Assembly: GCA_002796105.1 (NCBI GenBank)
Contig: PCVX01000006.1
Coordinates: 4,456-41,016, forward strand
Source: Candidatus Omnitrophica bacterium CG11_big_fil_rev_8_21_14_0_20_63_9
Lineage (GTDB): Bacteria > Omnitrophota > Gorgyraeia > Aquiviventales > Aquiviventaceae
DNA length: 36,561 nucleotides
Direction: 5' to 3'
Positions 8,357 through 15,297 of this stretch are shown in pieces. Numbering within the stretch: position 1 is the stretch's first letter; each line of letters starts with the position of its first letter. The notes below the pieces were generated by a model. That model did no database searches. It worked only from the letters and a program-made list of their open reading frames with translations, and was not told where the DNA came from. The position numbers and the translations under genes are program-made.

Positions 8357-8898
8357 CGCGACGGTGGATCGTGACCGCGCTGGGCCAGGACCGGCCTGGG
8401 ATCGTCGCCGGGGTGACGAAAGTGTTGTACTGGCTGGGGTGCAATTTGGAAGACTCCGCCATGACGCGCCTGGAAGGCGAGTTCGCCATCATGCTGATCT
8501 TTTCCACGCCGTCCAAGCTCACGCCGGAGGCATTGCGCAAGGCGTTCGTTCCTCTTGAGCGTACGCTCCACCTCGCGATCCATTTGAAGGCGCTGAGCAA
8601 GAAAGAAAGTCACGCTCCGCGAAAGGCGGGCAAGAGCCACTTGATTTCCGTGTACGGCGCGGATCGGCCCGGCATCGTCTTCAAGGTGTCCGAGGCGCTG
8701 GCTAAGGCCGGCCTCAACATTACCGACGTGCACACGCATCGCAGCGCCGGGGGCGGGCCGTCGCTGTACATGATGCTACTTGAAGTTGAGGTGCCCGCCA
8801 CCCGCACGCCCGCCTCACTGGAGACCCACCTCAAGCAGCTGGCCAAGCGCCTCAAGGTGCAAGTCAGCCTCCGGCAAAGCGACACCGATATTCTCTAG
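8353..8898 (+). CDS. Two-ACT-domain protein, GcvR-like
   Basis: This 181-residue protein consists of two ACT domains. Each opens with the same pattern, ALGQDRPGIVAGVTKVL (residues 9-25) and VYGADRPGIVFKVSEAL (about 98-114), and each continues with a (C)NL/LNI strand. This arrangement matches the GcvR family of amino-acid-sensing regulators, where GcvR binds glycine and represses glycine cleavage genes with GcvA. No DNA-binding domain is present. The start overlaps the bioB stop (ATGA-type) and has a strong GGAGGGG site inside bioB. Its ligand is unknown, and nothing nearby encodes glycine cleavage enzymes. Confidence 0.85.
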   Translation: MTRRWIVTALGQDRPGIVAGVTKVLYWLGCNLEDSAMTRLEGEFAIMLIFSTPSKLTPEALRKAFVPLERTLHLAIHLKALSKKESHAPRKAGKSHLISVYGADRPGIVFKVSEALAKAGLNITDVHTHRSAGGGPSLYMMLLEVEVPATRTPASLETHLKQLAKRLKVQVSLRQSDTDIL

Positions 8899-8915
8899 CC
8901 CCGGCGCAGTTGCCG

Positions 8916-9413
8916 ATGCCTCTCGCCATCCGCCGATTCCCCGACTCGATCCTCAAAGAGCGCACGAAATCTGTCGATGAAATCGACACCCGCGTGCGAG
9001 CGCTCATCAATCGGATGATCGATCTCATGCGCCGTCAGCCGCACTGCGTCGGCTTAGCCGCGCCGCAAATCGGCAGCAGCGCGCGCATTGCGGTCATGGA
9101 CGCCACCGGCCATCCGAAGGTGAAGGAAAGCCGCGGCCTCATCGTCCTGGTGAACCCGTTGGTCGAGCAGGCCGAGGGCCGGGTGGTGGGACGCGAAGGG
9201 TGCTTGTCCGTGCCGGACTTCACCGGTAACGTAGCCCGCGCCGCGCGCGTGCGCGTCACGGCGCTGGATCAGTTCAGGGTGCGCTTTACGGTGACGCTGG
9301 AAGGGTTCGAGGCGGTCGTCGCCCAGCACGAGATCGATCACCTCGACGGCATGCTGTTTCTCGATCGGGTGGTGAGCCCTACCGACGTCTTCCGAAGGAA
9401 GACCTATCTCTAG
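8916..9413 (+). CDS. def: Peptide deformylase
   Basis: This 165-residue metalloenzyme removes the formyl group from nascent proteins. All three family motifs are visible: CVGLAAPQIG (residues 44-53, with Cys replacing the usual first Gly), EGCLSVP (C96 as metal ligand), and QHEIDHLDG (H138 and H142 as ligands, E139 catalytic). It begins 17 bp after the ACT gene and may be transcribed with it. The stop TAG shares bases with the stop of the convergent mqnD gene (CTAG, 9410-9413). Confidence 0.95.
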   Translation: MPLAIRRFPDSILKERTKSVDEIDTRVRALINRMIDLMRRQPHCVGLAAPQIGSSARIAVMDATGHPKVKESRGLIVLVNPLVEQAEGRVVGREGCLSVPDFTGNVARAARVRVTALDQFRVRFTVTLEGFEAVVAQHEIDHLDGMLFLDRVVSPTDVFRRKTYL

Positions 9414-10276
9414 TTAGTTTTGACCGGTTCGATGACGTTCAGGCGGGGGATCGAGGGGATCAGGTCTGCGGCATGGGCGCGCTCGAAGAGCAGTTTGAGC
9501 GCTTCGCGGCAGGGCTTGGAGAGCGTGAGCGATTCCTCGTTGACATACATGCCGATGAATTGGCGCGAGCGGTTGAGGTCGGTGCCGCGCCCGTAGCGCA
9601 TGGCGTAGGCGAGCGCGTCGTCCTGGTGCGCGAACGCGTACAGGATGCTATCGCGCAGCACCGTGGCGACTTGCTGCGCGACCTTGCGCTTGAGCGACTT
9701 TTTAATCACGTTCAGCCCTAAGGGCAGCGGCAAGTGCGCCTGCTGCTGCCACCAAAGCCCCAAGTCCAAGACCGGCAGCAGCCCGGCGTCCCGGTAGGTC
9801 AGCTGCCACTCGTGGATGACTAATCCCGCCTCGACCTCGCCTTTCAGGACCGCCTGAGGCACTTGCTCAAAGGGCATCTCCACCGCCTCGAACTCAGGGA
9901 TCGCCAAGCGCAGCAGCAAGTAGGCGGTTGTCTGCTGTCCCGGCACGGCGATGCGACGACCTCGCAATTCTTCTGGGCTCTTGGGGGTTTGAGAAATGAC
10001 GAGCGGCCCGTAGCCTTGCCCGACGCTGGAGCCGACCGACACGATCCAGTAATCTTTCGAGAGCACCGGATAGCTGGCGGCTGAAATCGCGGTCATTTCA
10101 AGGTCGGCACTCAGCGCGCGCGCGTTGAGCGTTTGGATATCCTCGATGACGTGCTCGAACTGGAAGCCGTTGACCGGCACCGCGCCCGCGGCGATGGCAT
10201 AGAACATGAACGCATCGTCCATGTCCGGCGTGTGGCCGACTCGAATAAGCTTGGGGGTAGAGGTGGTCAGGCCCAT
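9410..10276 (-). CDS. mqnD: MqnD-family 1,4-dihydroxy-6-naphthoate synthase (divergent)
   Basis: This 288-residue protein has the MqnA/MqnD periplasmic-binding-protein-like fold. MqnD converts cyclic dehypoxanthinyl futalosine to dihydroxynaphthoate. The N-terminal block reads VGHTPDMDDAFMFYAI where classical MqnD has a SPCPND-type motif, so it belongs to a divergent subgroup. GRRIAVPGQQTTAYLLL, EAGLVIHEWQLTY and LPLPLGLNVI are the conserved ligand-contact strands of the family. The start at 10276 overlaps the reductase gene by 10 bp and follows CGAGGA. The other mqn genes are on the opposite strand, so this step has its own transcript. Confidence 0.85.
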   Translation of the reverse strand: MGLTTSTPKLIRVGHTPDMDDAFMFYAIAAGAVPVNGFQFEHVIEDIQTLNARALSADLEMTAISAASYPVLSKDYWIVSVGSSVGQGYGPLVISQTPKSPEELRGRRIAVPGQQTTAYLLLRLAIPEFEAVEMPFEQVPQAVLKGEVEAGLVIHEWQLTYRDAGLLPVLDLGLWWQQQAHLPLPLGLNVIKKSLKRKVAQQVATVLRDSILYAFAHQDDALAYAMRYGRGTDLNRSRQFIGMYVNEESLTLSKPCREALKLLFERAHAADLIPSIPRLNVIEPVKTN

Positions 10277-10974
10277 TCCTCGTAGTGGAGTTTTTCTTTC
10301 GGCACGCCGAAGCTTTCCAGGTCCTTGCAGATGGCCTTGACGACCTCCAGCCACCCGCACAGGTAGATTTCCTTGTTCGCGAAGTCAGTGATGTGTTTTT
10401 GGAACGTCTGCTGGATGTGGCCGGTCTCGCCATGCCACTCTTTCGGGCGGCTGACCGTCGGGACGTAGTGGAAGTTGCGGCGCAGGCCGGCCAGCGACCT
10501 GAATTCCGATTCGTACAACAGCGCGTGCTCGTAGCGCGTGCCAAACAGCAGCCACACGTTGCCGGTAAAATTGACCTGGAAGAGGTGCTTGATCATCGAG
10601 CGCAGCGGGGCGACGCCGGTGCCGGTAGCCATGAAGACCGGCTCGTAGTCCAAGGGCTCTTTCAGCAGAAAATTCCCATGCGGGCCGGACAGGCTCACCG
10701 GGTCGCCTTCCTTCAGCTGCCAGAAGTACGTCGAGGCGATGCCCCCCTCCGCTTTCTGGATGCATAGCTCCAGGGTAAAGGGCTCGTGCGGCGCTGAGGC
10801 GATGGAGTAGGCGCGTTTCACGGTCTTGCCTTCGTGCGGCACGTTGATGATGATGAACTGGCCGGCTTTAAAGGGCAGTTGCGGTGGCTCCTGCAGCCGG
10901 AAGCGGAAGCTGCGGACGTTGTACGACAAGCTTTCAATGTGCTCTGTGGTGGCTCGATACGCTGTTGCGGGCAT
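10267..10974 (-). CDS. FAD/NAD(P)-binding oxidoreductase, ferredoxin-reductase type
   Basis: This 235-residue flavoprotein has the two domains of the ferredoxin-NADP reductase family. The FAD-binding barrel carries RAYSIAS (residues 54-60) and the nucleotide-binding domain carries MATGTGVAPLRSMI. It ends with an aromatic YEEWA tail. No iron-sulfur domain is attached, so an external electron partner is needed. It lies directly upstream of mqnD and overlaps it. Supplying electrons to the radical SAM enzymes of menaquinone synthesis, via ferredoxin or flavodoxin, is plausible but inferred. ATG 10974 was chosen because residues upstream in this frame are the antisense of mutY. Confidence 0.85.
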   Translation of the reverse strand: MPATAYRATTEHIESLSYNVRSFRFRLQEPPQLPFKAGQFIIINVPHEGKTVKRAYSIASAPHEPFTLELCIQKAEGGIASTYFWQLKEGDPVSLSGPHGNFLLKEPLDYEPVFMATGTGVAPLRSMIKHLFQVNFTGNVWLLFGTRYEHALLYESEFRSLAGLRRNFHYVPTVSRPKEWHGETGHIQQTFQKHITDFANKEIYLCGWLEVVKAICKDLESFGVPKEKLHYEEWA

Positions 10975-11004
10975 GCGTGGCTCGACGATGTCGAAGCGTG
11001 GGGT

Positions 11005-11013
11005 ATTGTAACA
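11005..11013 (-). promoter_or_regulatory. Extended -10 promoter for the reductase-mqnD transcript
   Basis: Read on the minus strand this is TGTTACAAT, a TGn-extended -10, ending 30 nt before the reductase start. No good -35 is seen at 17 bp. A 9-bp hairpin (TTGGTGGGC with GCCCACCAA, 11037-11064) lies just upstream. Confidence 0.45.
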
Positions 11014-11083
11014 GAAGGCGCAAACCCGCCGCAAGCTTGGTGGGCGGCTTGGGCTGCCCACCAACTTCATGACGAGCGTCTCG

Positions 11084-11112
11084 TTGACGCTTCGCTCACG
11101 CTCTGTTATCGT
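11084..11112 (+). promoter_or_regulatory. Candidate mutY promoter
   Basis: TTGACG (11084-11089), a 17-bp spacer and TATCGT (11107-11112) precede the mutY start by 15 nt. It is divergent from the reductase promoter. Confidence 0.4.
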
Positions 11113-11127
11113 GATCGCGTCACGTCG

Positions 11128-11823
11128 ATGGCCGCCTCCAGCCCGCTCCGCGCATTTCAACGCCGCCTGCTCGCTTGGTACGCCGTGCACCAGCGCAAGC
11201 TGCCCTGGCGCGAGACCCGCGACCCCTACAAGATCCTCGTCTCCGAGGTCATGCTCCAGCAGACCCAGGTGGATCGGGTCATGCCCAAGTACCACGAGTT
11301 CCTCAGGCGCTATCCGAATCTCGAAGCGCTGGCGAAGGCGCGCGCCGCCGAGCTGCGCCGCGTCTGGTATCCGCTGGGCTACAACGTCCGGCCGATGCGG
11401 CTGCGGCAAATCGCCCGCCGCGCGCTGCGCGACCACGCGGGACGCATCCCGGATTCCTACGACGGGCTGCTGGCGATGGACGGCATCGGCCGCTATACCG
11501 CGGGCGCGGTGCTGAGCTTCGCTTTCGAGCAGGACGCGCCGATCCTCGACACCAACGTGGCGCGGCTGCTGTCGCGCTATTTCAAAGTGCGTGGCGCACC
11601 CAAATCCGGCGGCACGCAGCGTCGGCTGTGGCGGCTCGCCAAAGACGTGATCCCGAAAGGGAAGGGTTACACGATCAATCAGGCGATGATGGACTTCGGG
11701 GCGATGGTCTGCACGGCGCGCGCCCCTCGCTGCGAGGGCTGCGCGCTGCGAAAGAGCTGCCGCAGCTTTCCCTGGCATAATGCCGTCTCTTGTGCGCGTC
11801 CACGCCGCCATCGCGCTCATTGA
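11128..11823 (+). CDS. mutY: A/G-specific adenine glycosylase MutY, catalytic domain only
   Basis: This 231-residue protein is a helix-hairpin-helix glycosylase that removes adenine opposite 8-oxoguanine. Catalytic residues are visible: E40 in SEVMLQQTQVDR and D141 in ILDTNVARLL. The hairpin is MDGIGRYTAGAV, and the [4Fe-4S] ligands are C195, C202, C205 and C211 with the exact 6-2-5 spacing. Ordinary MutY is about 350 residues with a MutT-like C-terminal domain that recognises 8-oxoG. Here the chain ends 20 residues after the cluster. A NUDIX gene begins 44 bp before the stop in another frame. The start ATG 11128 has a promoter-like element just upstream. Confidence 0.88.
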   Translation: MAASSPLRAFQRRLLAWYAVHQRKLPWRETRDPYKILVSEVMLQQTQVDRVMPKYHEFLRRYPNLEALAKARAAELRRVWYPLGYNVRPMRLRQIARRALRDHAGRIPDSYDGLLAMDGIGRYTAGAVLSFAFEQDAPILDTNVARLLSRYFKVRGAPKSGGTQRRLWRLAKDVIPKGKGYTINQAMMDFGAMVCTARAPRCEGCALRKSCRSFPWHNAVSCARPRRHRAH

Positions 11824-12199
11824 GCGCGATGGGCGCATCCTCGTTTGCCGCCGCCGTCTCCGCGGCGTGCTCGGAGGGTATTGGGAATTTCCCGGCGGCA
11901 AACGGCGGCCTGGAGAGACTTGGACGGCGTGCGTGCGGCGGGAGTTGCGGGAAGAGCTGGGTGTTGAGGCCGCAGCGCTGAGGGCCATCGGGACCTTGCG
12001 CCACCGCTATCCTCAGCGCCGGGTGACGTTGCAGGTTTTTCGCTGCCGGATTGGACGAGGAAAGCCTAAGCCATTGTATTCACTAAAGTTACGATGGGTG
12101 TCTCCCGCGGGTCTTCGCCGGTATCGCTTCCCGCCGGCCAATCAGCCGCTGATCGCTCAGCTGGCGTCTGGTTGTGGCATCCGCGGCATCGTGCTATAA
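11780..12199 (+). CDS. mutT: NUDIX hydrolase, MutT-type 8-oxo-dGTP diphosphatase
   Basis: This 139-residue protein carries a complete NUDIX box at residues 40-62: G40, E46, R54-E55, E58-E59 and G61 in the GX5EX7REUXEEXGU pattern. The C-terminal WVSPAGLRRYRFPPANQPLI is typical of MutT, which destroys 8-oxo-dGTP. An intact box argues against this being merely the displaced C-terminal domain of MutY, where the box is degenerate. It overlaps mutY by 44 bp, so two arms of the oxidised-guanine defence are translated together. A GTG at 11792 is a possible later start. Confidence 0.85.
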   Translation: MPSLVRVHAAIALIERDGRILVCRRRLRGVLGGYWEFPGGKRRPGETWTACVRRELREELGVEAAALRAIGTLRHRYPQRRVTLQVFRCRIGRGKPKPLYSLKLRWVSPAGLRRYRFPPANQPLIAQLASGCGIRGIVL

Positions 12200-12200
12200 T
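12172..12200 (+). promoter_or_regulatory. Sigma-70-type promoter of the A-type carrier gene
   Basis: TTGTGG (12172-12177), exactly 17 bp, then TATAAT (12195-12200) with a TGC extension just before it. The -10 overlaps the mutT stop codon. It drives the gene at 12232, which has an AGGAGG ribosome site. Confidence 0.75.
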
Positions 12201-12231
12201 TAACACGCTTGTAGACTGATAGGAGGAAAAA

Positions 12232-12558
12232 ATGATTACGCTCACACCAGCAGCAGCGCAAGAAGCGAAACGGCTGATCGAGAAGGAGCAGAAGCCCAAC
12301 CTCGGGCTTCGCGTCGGCGTCAAAGGCGGCGGCTGTTCGGGTATGACGTACGTGCTTTCCCTGGATGAGGCGACCCCCAAACAGTACGACACCGTTACTG
12401 AGCAGGAAGGCATCAAGCTGATCGTCGATGCCAAAAGCCAGCTCTATCTCGACGGGACGACGATCGACTTCAAGAGCGCCGTCATGGGCGGAGGCTTCGA
12501 GTTCCAAAACCCGATGGCCAAGAAGTCGTGCGGCTGCGGGACGTCTTTTTCGACCTAA
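12232..12558 (+). CDS. A-type iron-sulfur carrier (HesB/ErpA/IscA family)
   Basis: This 108-residue protein delivers Fe-S clusters to target enzymes. The three conserved cysteines are C35 (GGGCSGMTY) and C100/C102 (SCGCGTSF). Length and spacing are those of ErpA/IscA proteins. It has its own strong promoter, AGGAGG ribosome site and intrinsic terminator, so it is a single-gene transcript. Nearby clients could include the radical SAM enzymes, MutY and the aconitase in this window; that link is inference. Confidence 0.93.
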   Translation: MITLTPAAAQEAKRLIEKEQKPNLGLRVGVKGGGCSGMTYVLSLDEATPKQYDTVTEQEGIKLIVDAKSQLYLDGTTIDFKSAVMGGGFEFQNPMAKKSCGCGTSFST

Positions 12559-12579
12559 TCGTTCCCCAGGCTTGACGCC

Positions 12580-12617
12580 AAGGCTCTCCGGAAGGTTCCC
12601 GGAGAGCCTTTGGTTTT
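12580..12617 (+). terminator. Intrinsic terminator after the A-type carrier gene
   Basis: A perfect 12-bp stem, AAGGCTCTCCGG (12580-12591) with CCGGAGAGCCTT (12599-12610), encloses a 7-nt loop and is followed by TGGTTTTT. Confidence 0.9.
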
Positions 12618-12629
12618 TGGCGGTTTTGG

Positions 12630-12659
12630 TTGACACCCTTGCCGCGGCCTGCCTATAGT
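12630..12659 (+). promoter_or_regulatory. Promoter of the mscS-trehalose operon
   Basis: A consensus TTGACA (12630-12635), an 18-bp spacer and TATAGT (12654-12659) lie 49 nt before the mscS start, immediately after the preceding terminator. Confidence 0.75.
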
Positions 12660-12708
12660 GCCAGAAGAGCTTTTGTTGTTTTTGCCGCCCTTGCCATGAG
12701 GAGTCACG

Positions 12709-13758
12709 ATGGCGCTTGAATACCTGACCCAATTCCCCCCATGGATTCAGCAGATCGCCTTCTCCCTCGTCGCCTTCCTGATGGTCTACCTCGTGGGCCA
12801 GCTCGCCAGCCGCATTCTCTGCCGCCGGCTCAGCATGTTGGCCGAGAAGACCTCCTGGCAGTGGGATGACCTGCTGATTCGTGCCTTGCGCAAGGGCATT
12901 CCGTTGTGGAGCGTCCTGCTGGCTGCGTACGTCTCGGTGGGGTTCTGGAGCCTGCCGGCCCACCTGATGGATGCGCTGGTGCGGGCGATCTACGTCCTGG
13001 CCTGCATCTCGGTTACCTTTATCGCCGCCGGTTTGGCAAGCGATCTGATCGTGCTGTACAGCAGCCAGTTTCAGCACGCGATGCCGGTGACCAGCCTCAC
13101 GCGCCACATCGCCAAGATCACTATTGTCGTGCTGGGACTCCTGATGATCTTGCACGGCATGGGGATCTCGATCACGCCGCTGCTCACCGCGCTGGGTGTT
13201 GGCGGTTTGGCGGTTGCGCTGGCGCTGCAGGACACGTTGTCCAACGTGTTCTCCGGGTTCTACCTGACGATGGCCCGCTCGGTGCGCGTCGGGGACTACA
13301 TCAAGCTGGAGTCCGGCGAGGAAGGGTACGTCGAGGATATCGGCTGGCGCGCCACCAAAATCCGGATGCTGCCGAACAACATGGTCGTCGTGCCCAACAA
13401 TAAGCTGGGCAGCGCGCTGATCACGAATTACTATCTGCCTGACAAGGAGCTGGCGGTCCTGGTGAACATCGGGGTCGATTACGGCAGCAACTTGGAACAG
13501 GTCGAGCGCGTGACGTGCGAAGTGGGCAAAGAGGTGATGCGCTCCGTTACGGGAGGAATCCCCGAATTCGACCCGTTTATCCGCTACCATACCTTCGGCG
13601 AATACAGCATCGATTTCACCGTGATTCTGCGGGGCAAGGAGTTCGTCGACCAATACCTGATCAAGCATGAGTTCGTGAAGCGGCTGCACCTGCGGTATCA
13701 GCAGGAGGGGATCACGATCCCGTTTCCGGTCCGCACGATCCGCCAGGCGGCGGAGTAG
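12709..13758 (+). CDS. mscS: MscS-family mechanosensitive channel
   Basis: This 349-residue inner-membrane channel opens under membrane tension to release solutes after osmotic downshock. There are four or five apolar helices. The pore helix is the Gly/Ala-rich segment beginning GVGGLAVALALQ (about residue 163) and continuing DTLSNVFSGFYL. The beta domain follows (VGDYIKLESGEEGYVEDIGWRATKIR, then NNMVVVPNNKLG). The C-terminal alpha-beta domain is complete. A GAGGAG site precedes the ATG. The phosphatase gene begins 8 bp after the stop, which places this channel in the same transcript as compatible-solute genes. Confidence 0.93.
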   Translation: MALEYLTQFPPWIQQIAFSLVAFLMVYLVGQLASRILCRRLSMLAEKTSWQWDDLLIRALRKGIPLWSVLLAAYVSVGFWSLPAHLMDALVRAIYVLACISVTFIAAGLASDLIVLYSSQFQHAMPVTSLTRHIAKITIVVLGLLMILHGMGISITPLLTALGVGGLAVALALQDTLSNVFSGFYLTMARSVRVGDYIKLESGEEGYVEDIGWRATKIRMLPNNMVVVPNNKLGSALITNYYLPDKELAVLVNIGVDYGSNLEQVERVTCEVGKEVMRSVTGGIPEFDPFIRYHTFGEYSIDFTVILRGKEFVDQYLIKHEFVKRLHLRYQQEGITIPFPVRTIRQAAE

Positions 13759-13766
13759 GCCGGCTC

Positions 13767-14597
13767 ATGGCCGACCGTCGTCGGCGGGAGAGGCTCCAGC
13801 ATGTCCTGCGCGGGTGGAACGCCTTCGAGCGGCGCTTGCAGGGCCGACCGATTCAATGGGTGCTGACGGACTTCGACGGCACGCTCGCCCCGATCCGCCG
13901 GCATCCGGATCAGGCCGGCTTAAGCGGCGCTTCGCGCGCTGCGCTGCAGCGGCTGATGCGGGATGTGGGCGTGTCCGTGGCGATCGTCAGCGGCCGCTCC
14001 ATCAGCCAGCTGCGAGCATTGGTCCGGCTTCCCGGCGCCGTGTATATCGGCAACCATGGGCTGGAGATGAGCGGCCCGTCGGTGCGTTTCGTGCATCCCG
14101 GGGCCCGGCGGGCGCGGCCGGTCCTGCGCCGCATCGCCGGGCAGCTGCGGCGCGCGCTCCGGGATGTGCCCGGCAGCCTCGTGGAGGATAAAGGGCTCTC
14201 CTTAAGCGTCCACTGGCGGCGCGTGAGACCGTCGGATGTTGAGCAGTTCTACCGGAAATTGAAAAACGTTCTAGCGCCGTGGGTCCGGCGGCGCGCTGTC
14301 AGGGTGGCGAGGGGCAAGCGGGTGGTGGAAATCCGCCCGCCGGTCGTGTGGCACAAGGGAAGCGCGGTCGAATGGCTGATGAAGCGCTCCGGTTCTTCAA
14401 AGAGTCTTGTGATCATGTTCGGCGATGACCGGACGGACGAGGACGCCTTCCGCGCGGTCAACCGGTGCTTCGGGATCTCGGTGTACGTGGGCCGCCGGCC
14501 GGGCGGGACCGCCGCGCGCTGGCGATTGGACGGGCCGCGCGAAGTCCGCGTGACACTACAGCGACTCTGGGGCCATGGCCATGGACACACAGGCTGA
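13767..14597 (+). CDS. otsB: Trehalose-6-phosphatase-like HAD protein (OtsB family)
   Basis: This 276-residue HAD hydrolase has LTDFDGTLAPI at residues 34-44 (D35 nucleophile, D37 acid/base), VAIVSGRSISQL, YIGNHGLEMSG, VEIRPPVVWHKGSAVEWL, and the metal-binding GDDRTDEDAF. These are the OtsB signatures for removing phosphate from trehalose-6-phosphate. No OtsA synthase is in the window. The neighbour at 15290 is instead a TreT-like GT4 enzyme, which in characterised cases makes free trehalose, so the true substrate is open. The gene lies 8 bp after mscS, and the next gene overlaps it by 23 bp. Confidence 0.88.
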   Translation: MADRRRRERLQHVLRGWNAFERRLQGRPIQWVLTDFDGTLAPIRRHPDQAGLSGASRAALQRLMRDVGVSVAIVSGRSISQLRALVRLPGAVYIGNHGLEMSGPSVRFVHPGARRARPVLRRIAGQLRRALRDVPGSLVEDKGLSLSVHWRRVRPSDVEQFYRKLKNVLAPWVRRRAVRVARGKRVVEIRPPVVWHKGSAVEWLMKRSGSSKSLVIMFGDDRTDEDAFRAVNRCFGISVYVGRRPGGTAARWRLDGPREVRVTLQRLWGHGHGHTG

Positions 14598-15297
14598 CGT
14601 CGCAACGGCAGGCCTTGGCCCGCATCCCGTCAGGCCCTTCCGTTTTTATACGAGCCTCATCCTACAGGAATCCACCGGCCTTCGGGCGGCGACCTTGGCC
14701 GTACTGCTGAAGCTGCTGCGGACGGTCCCGGAAAGCTGCATTTACCATCACACGCATTTCTTCCTCCTGCAGCACAACTACCTGATTCCGGAGCCGACCA
14801 ACGATTTCGCGTACTGGATCGCCGAAGTGCTCGGCGAGGAAGGGCTGGGCGAGCTGCTGGCCAGCATGGACATCCTGGAGCACCGGACGCTGGCTAGCCT
14901 GCGCGAGGCGCTCATCGAGACGATCGACCGCTATGTGCAGGAGCACCCGACCGCCCGATTGCGCTTCGTCGGAGAGGGCGAGGAGTTTTTCTTCATCAAG
15001 GCGGTGCACGTGATCGTGCCGACCCGGTTTCAGGCCTCCACGCTGGAGGAGTTCGCATACGCGCTGGAGCACGTCAGCCCGGCTTCGCTGTACTTCCACA
15101 TGTTCGACGCGCGGCTTCGCGTCGGGGAGCGCGCGAACGACTTTGCGGTATGGCTGAGCCAGCAGCTGGGCTTGGCCGAGCTTGGCGAGAGCGTTGCGGG
15201 ACTCGACCCCTACGGGCATACACTGGAGGCGCTGCGCGCCATCCTCCTGGGGTTGGTGCGCGAGGAGCTTCGTCGGACCGAGAGCGCCCATGCCTGA
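14575..15297 (+). CDS. DUF5752-family-like protein of the trehalose cluster
   Basis: This 240-residue soluble protein has two similar halves. Residues 20-90 (PFRFYTSLILQESTGLRAAT, then SCIYHHTHFFLL and NDFAYWIAEVLGEEGLGELL) resemble residues 145-215 (QASTLEEFAYAL, SLYFHMFDARL, NDFAVWLSQQLGLAELGESV). The shared His/Phe-rich core and the position before a GT4 trehalose synthase match my memory of the DUF5752 family. Its biochemical role is unknown. It overlaps the genes on both sides (23 bp and 8 bp), so it is probably made in step with them and may bind or regulate the transferase. Confidence 0.75.
   Translation: MAMDTQADVATAGLGPHPVRPFRFYTSLILQESTGLRAATLAVLLKLLRTVPESCIYHHTHFFLLQHNYLIPEPTNDFAYWIAEVLGEEGLGELLASMDILEHRTLASLREALIETIDRYVQEHPTARLRFVGEGEEFFFIKAVHVIVPTRFQASTLEEFAYALEHVSPASLYFHMFDARLRVGERANDFAVWLSQQLGLAELGESVAGLDPYGHTLEALRAILLGLVREELRRTESAHA

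Noticed and set aside
10834-11127. A longer mutY start
   Set aside because: The extra 98 residues are antisense to the reductase gene and lack MutY character; the family N-terminus begins at 11128.
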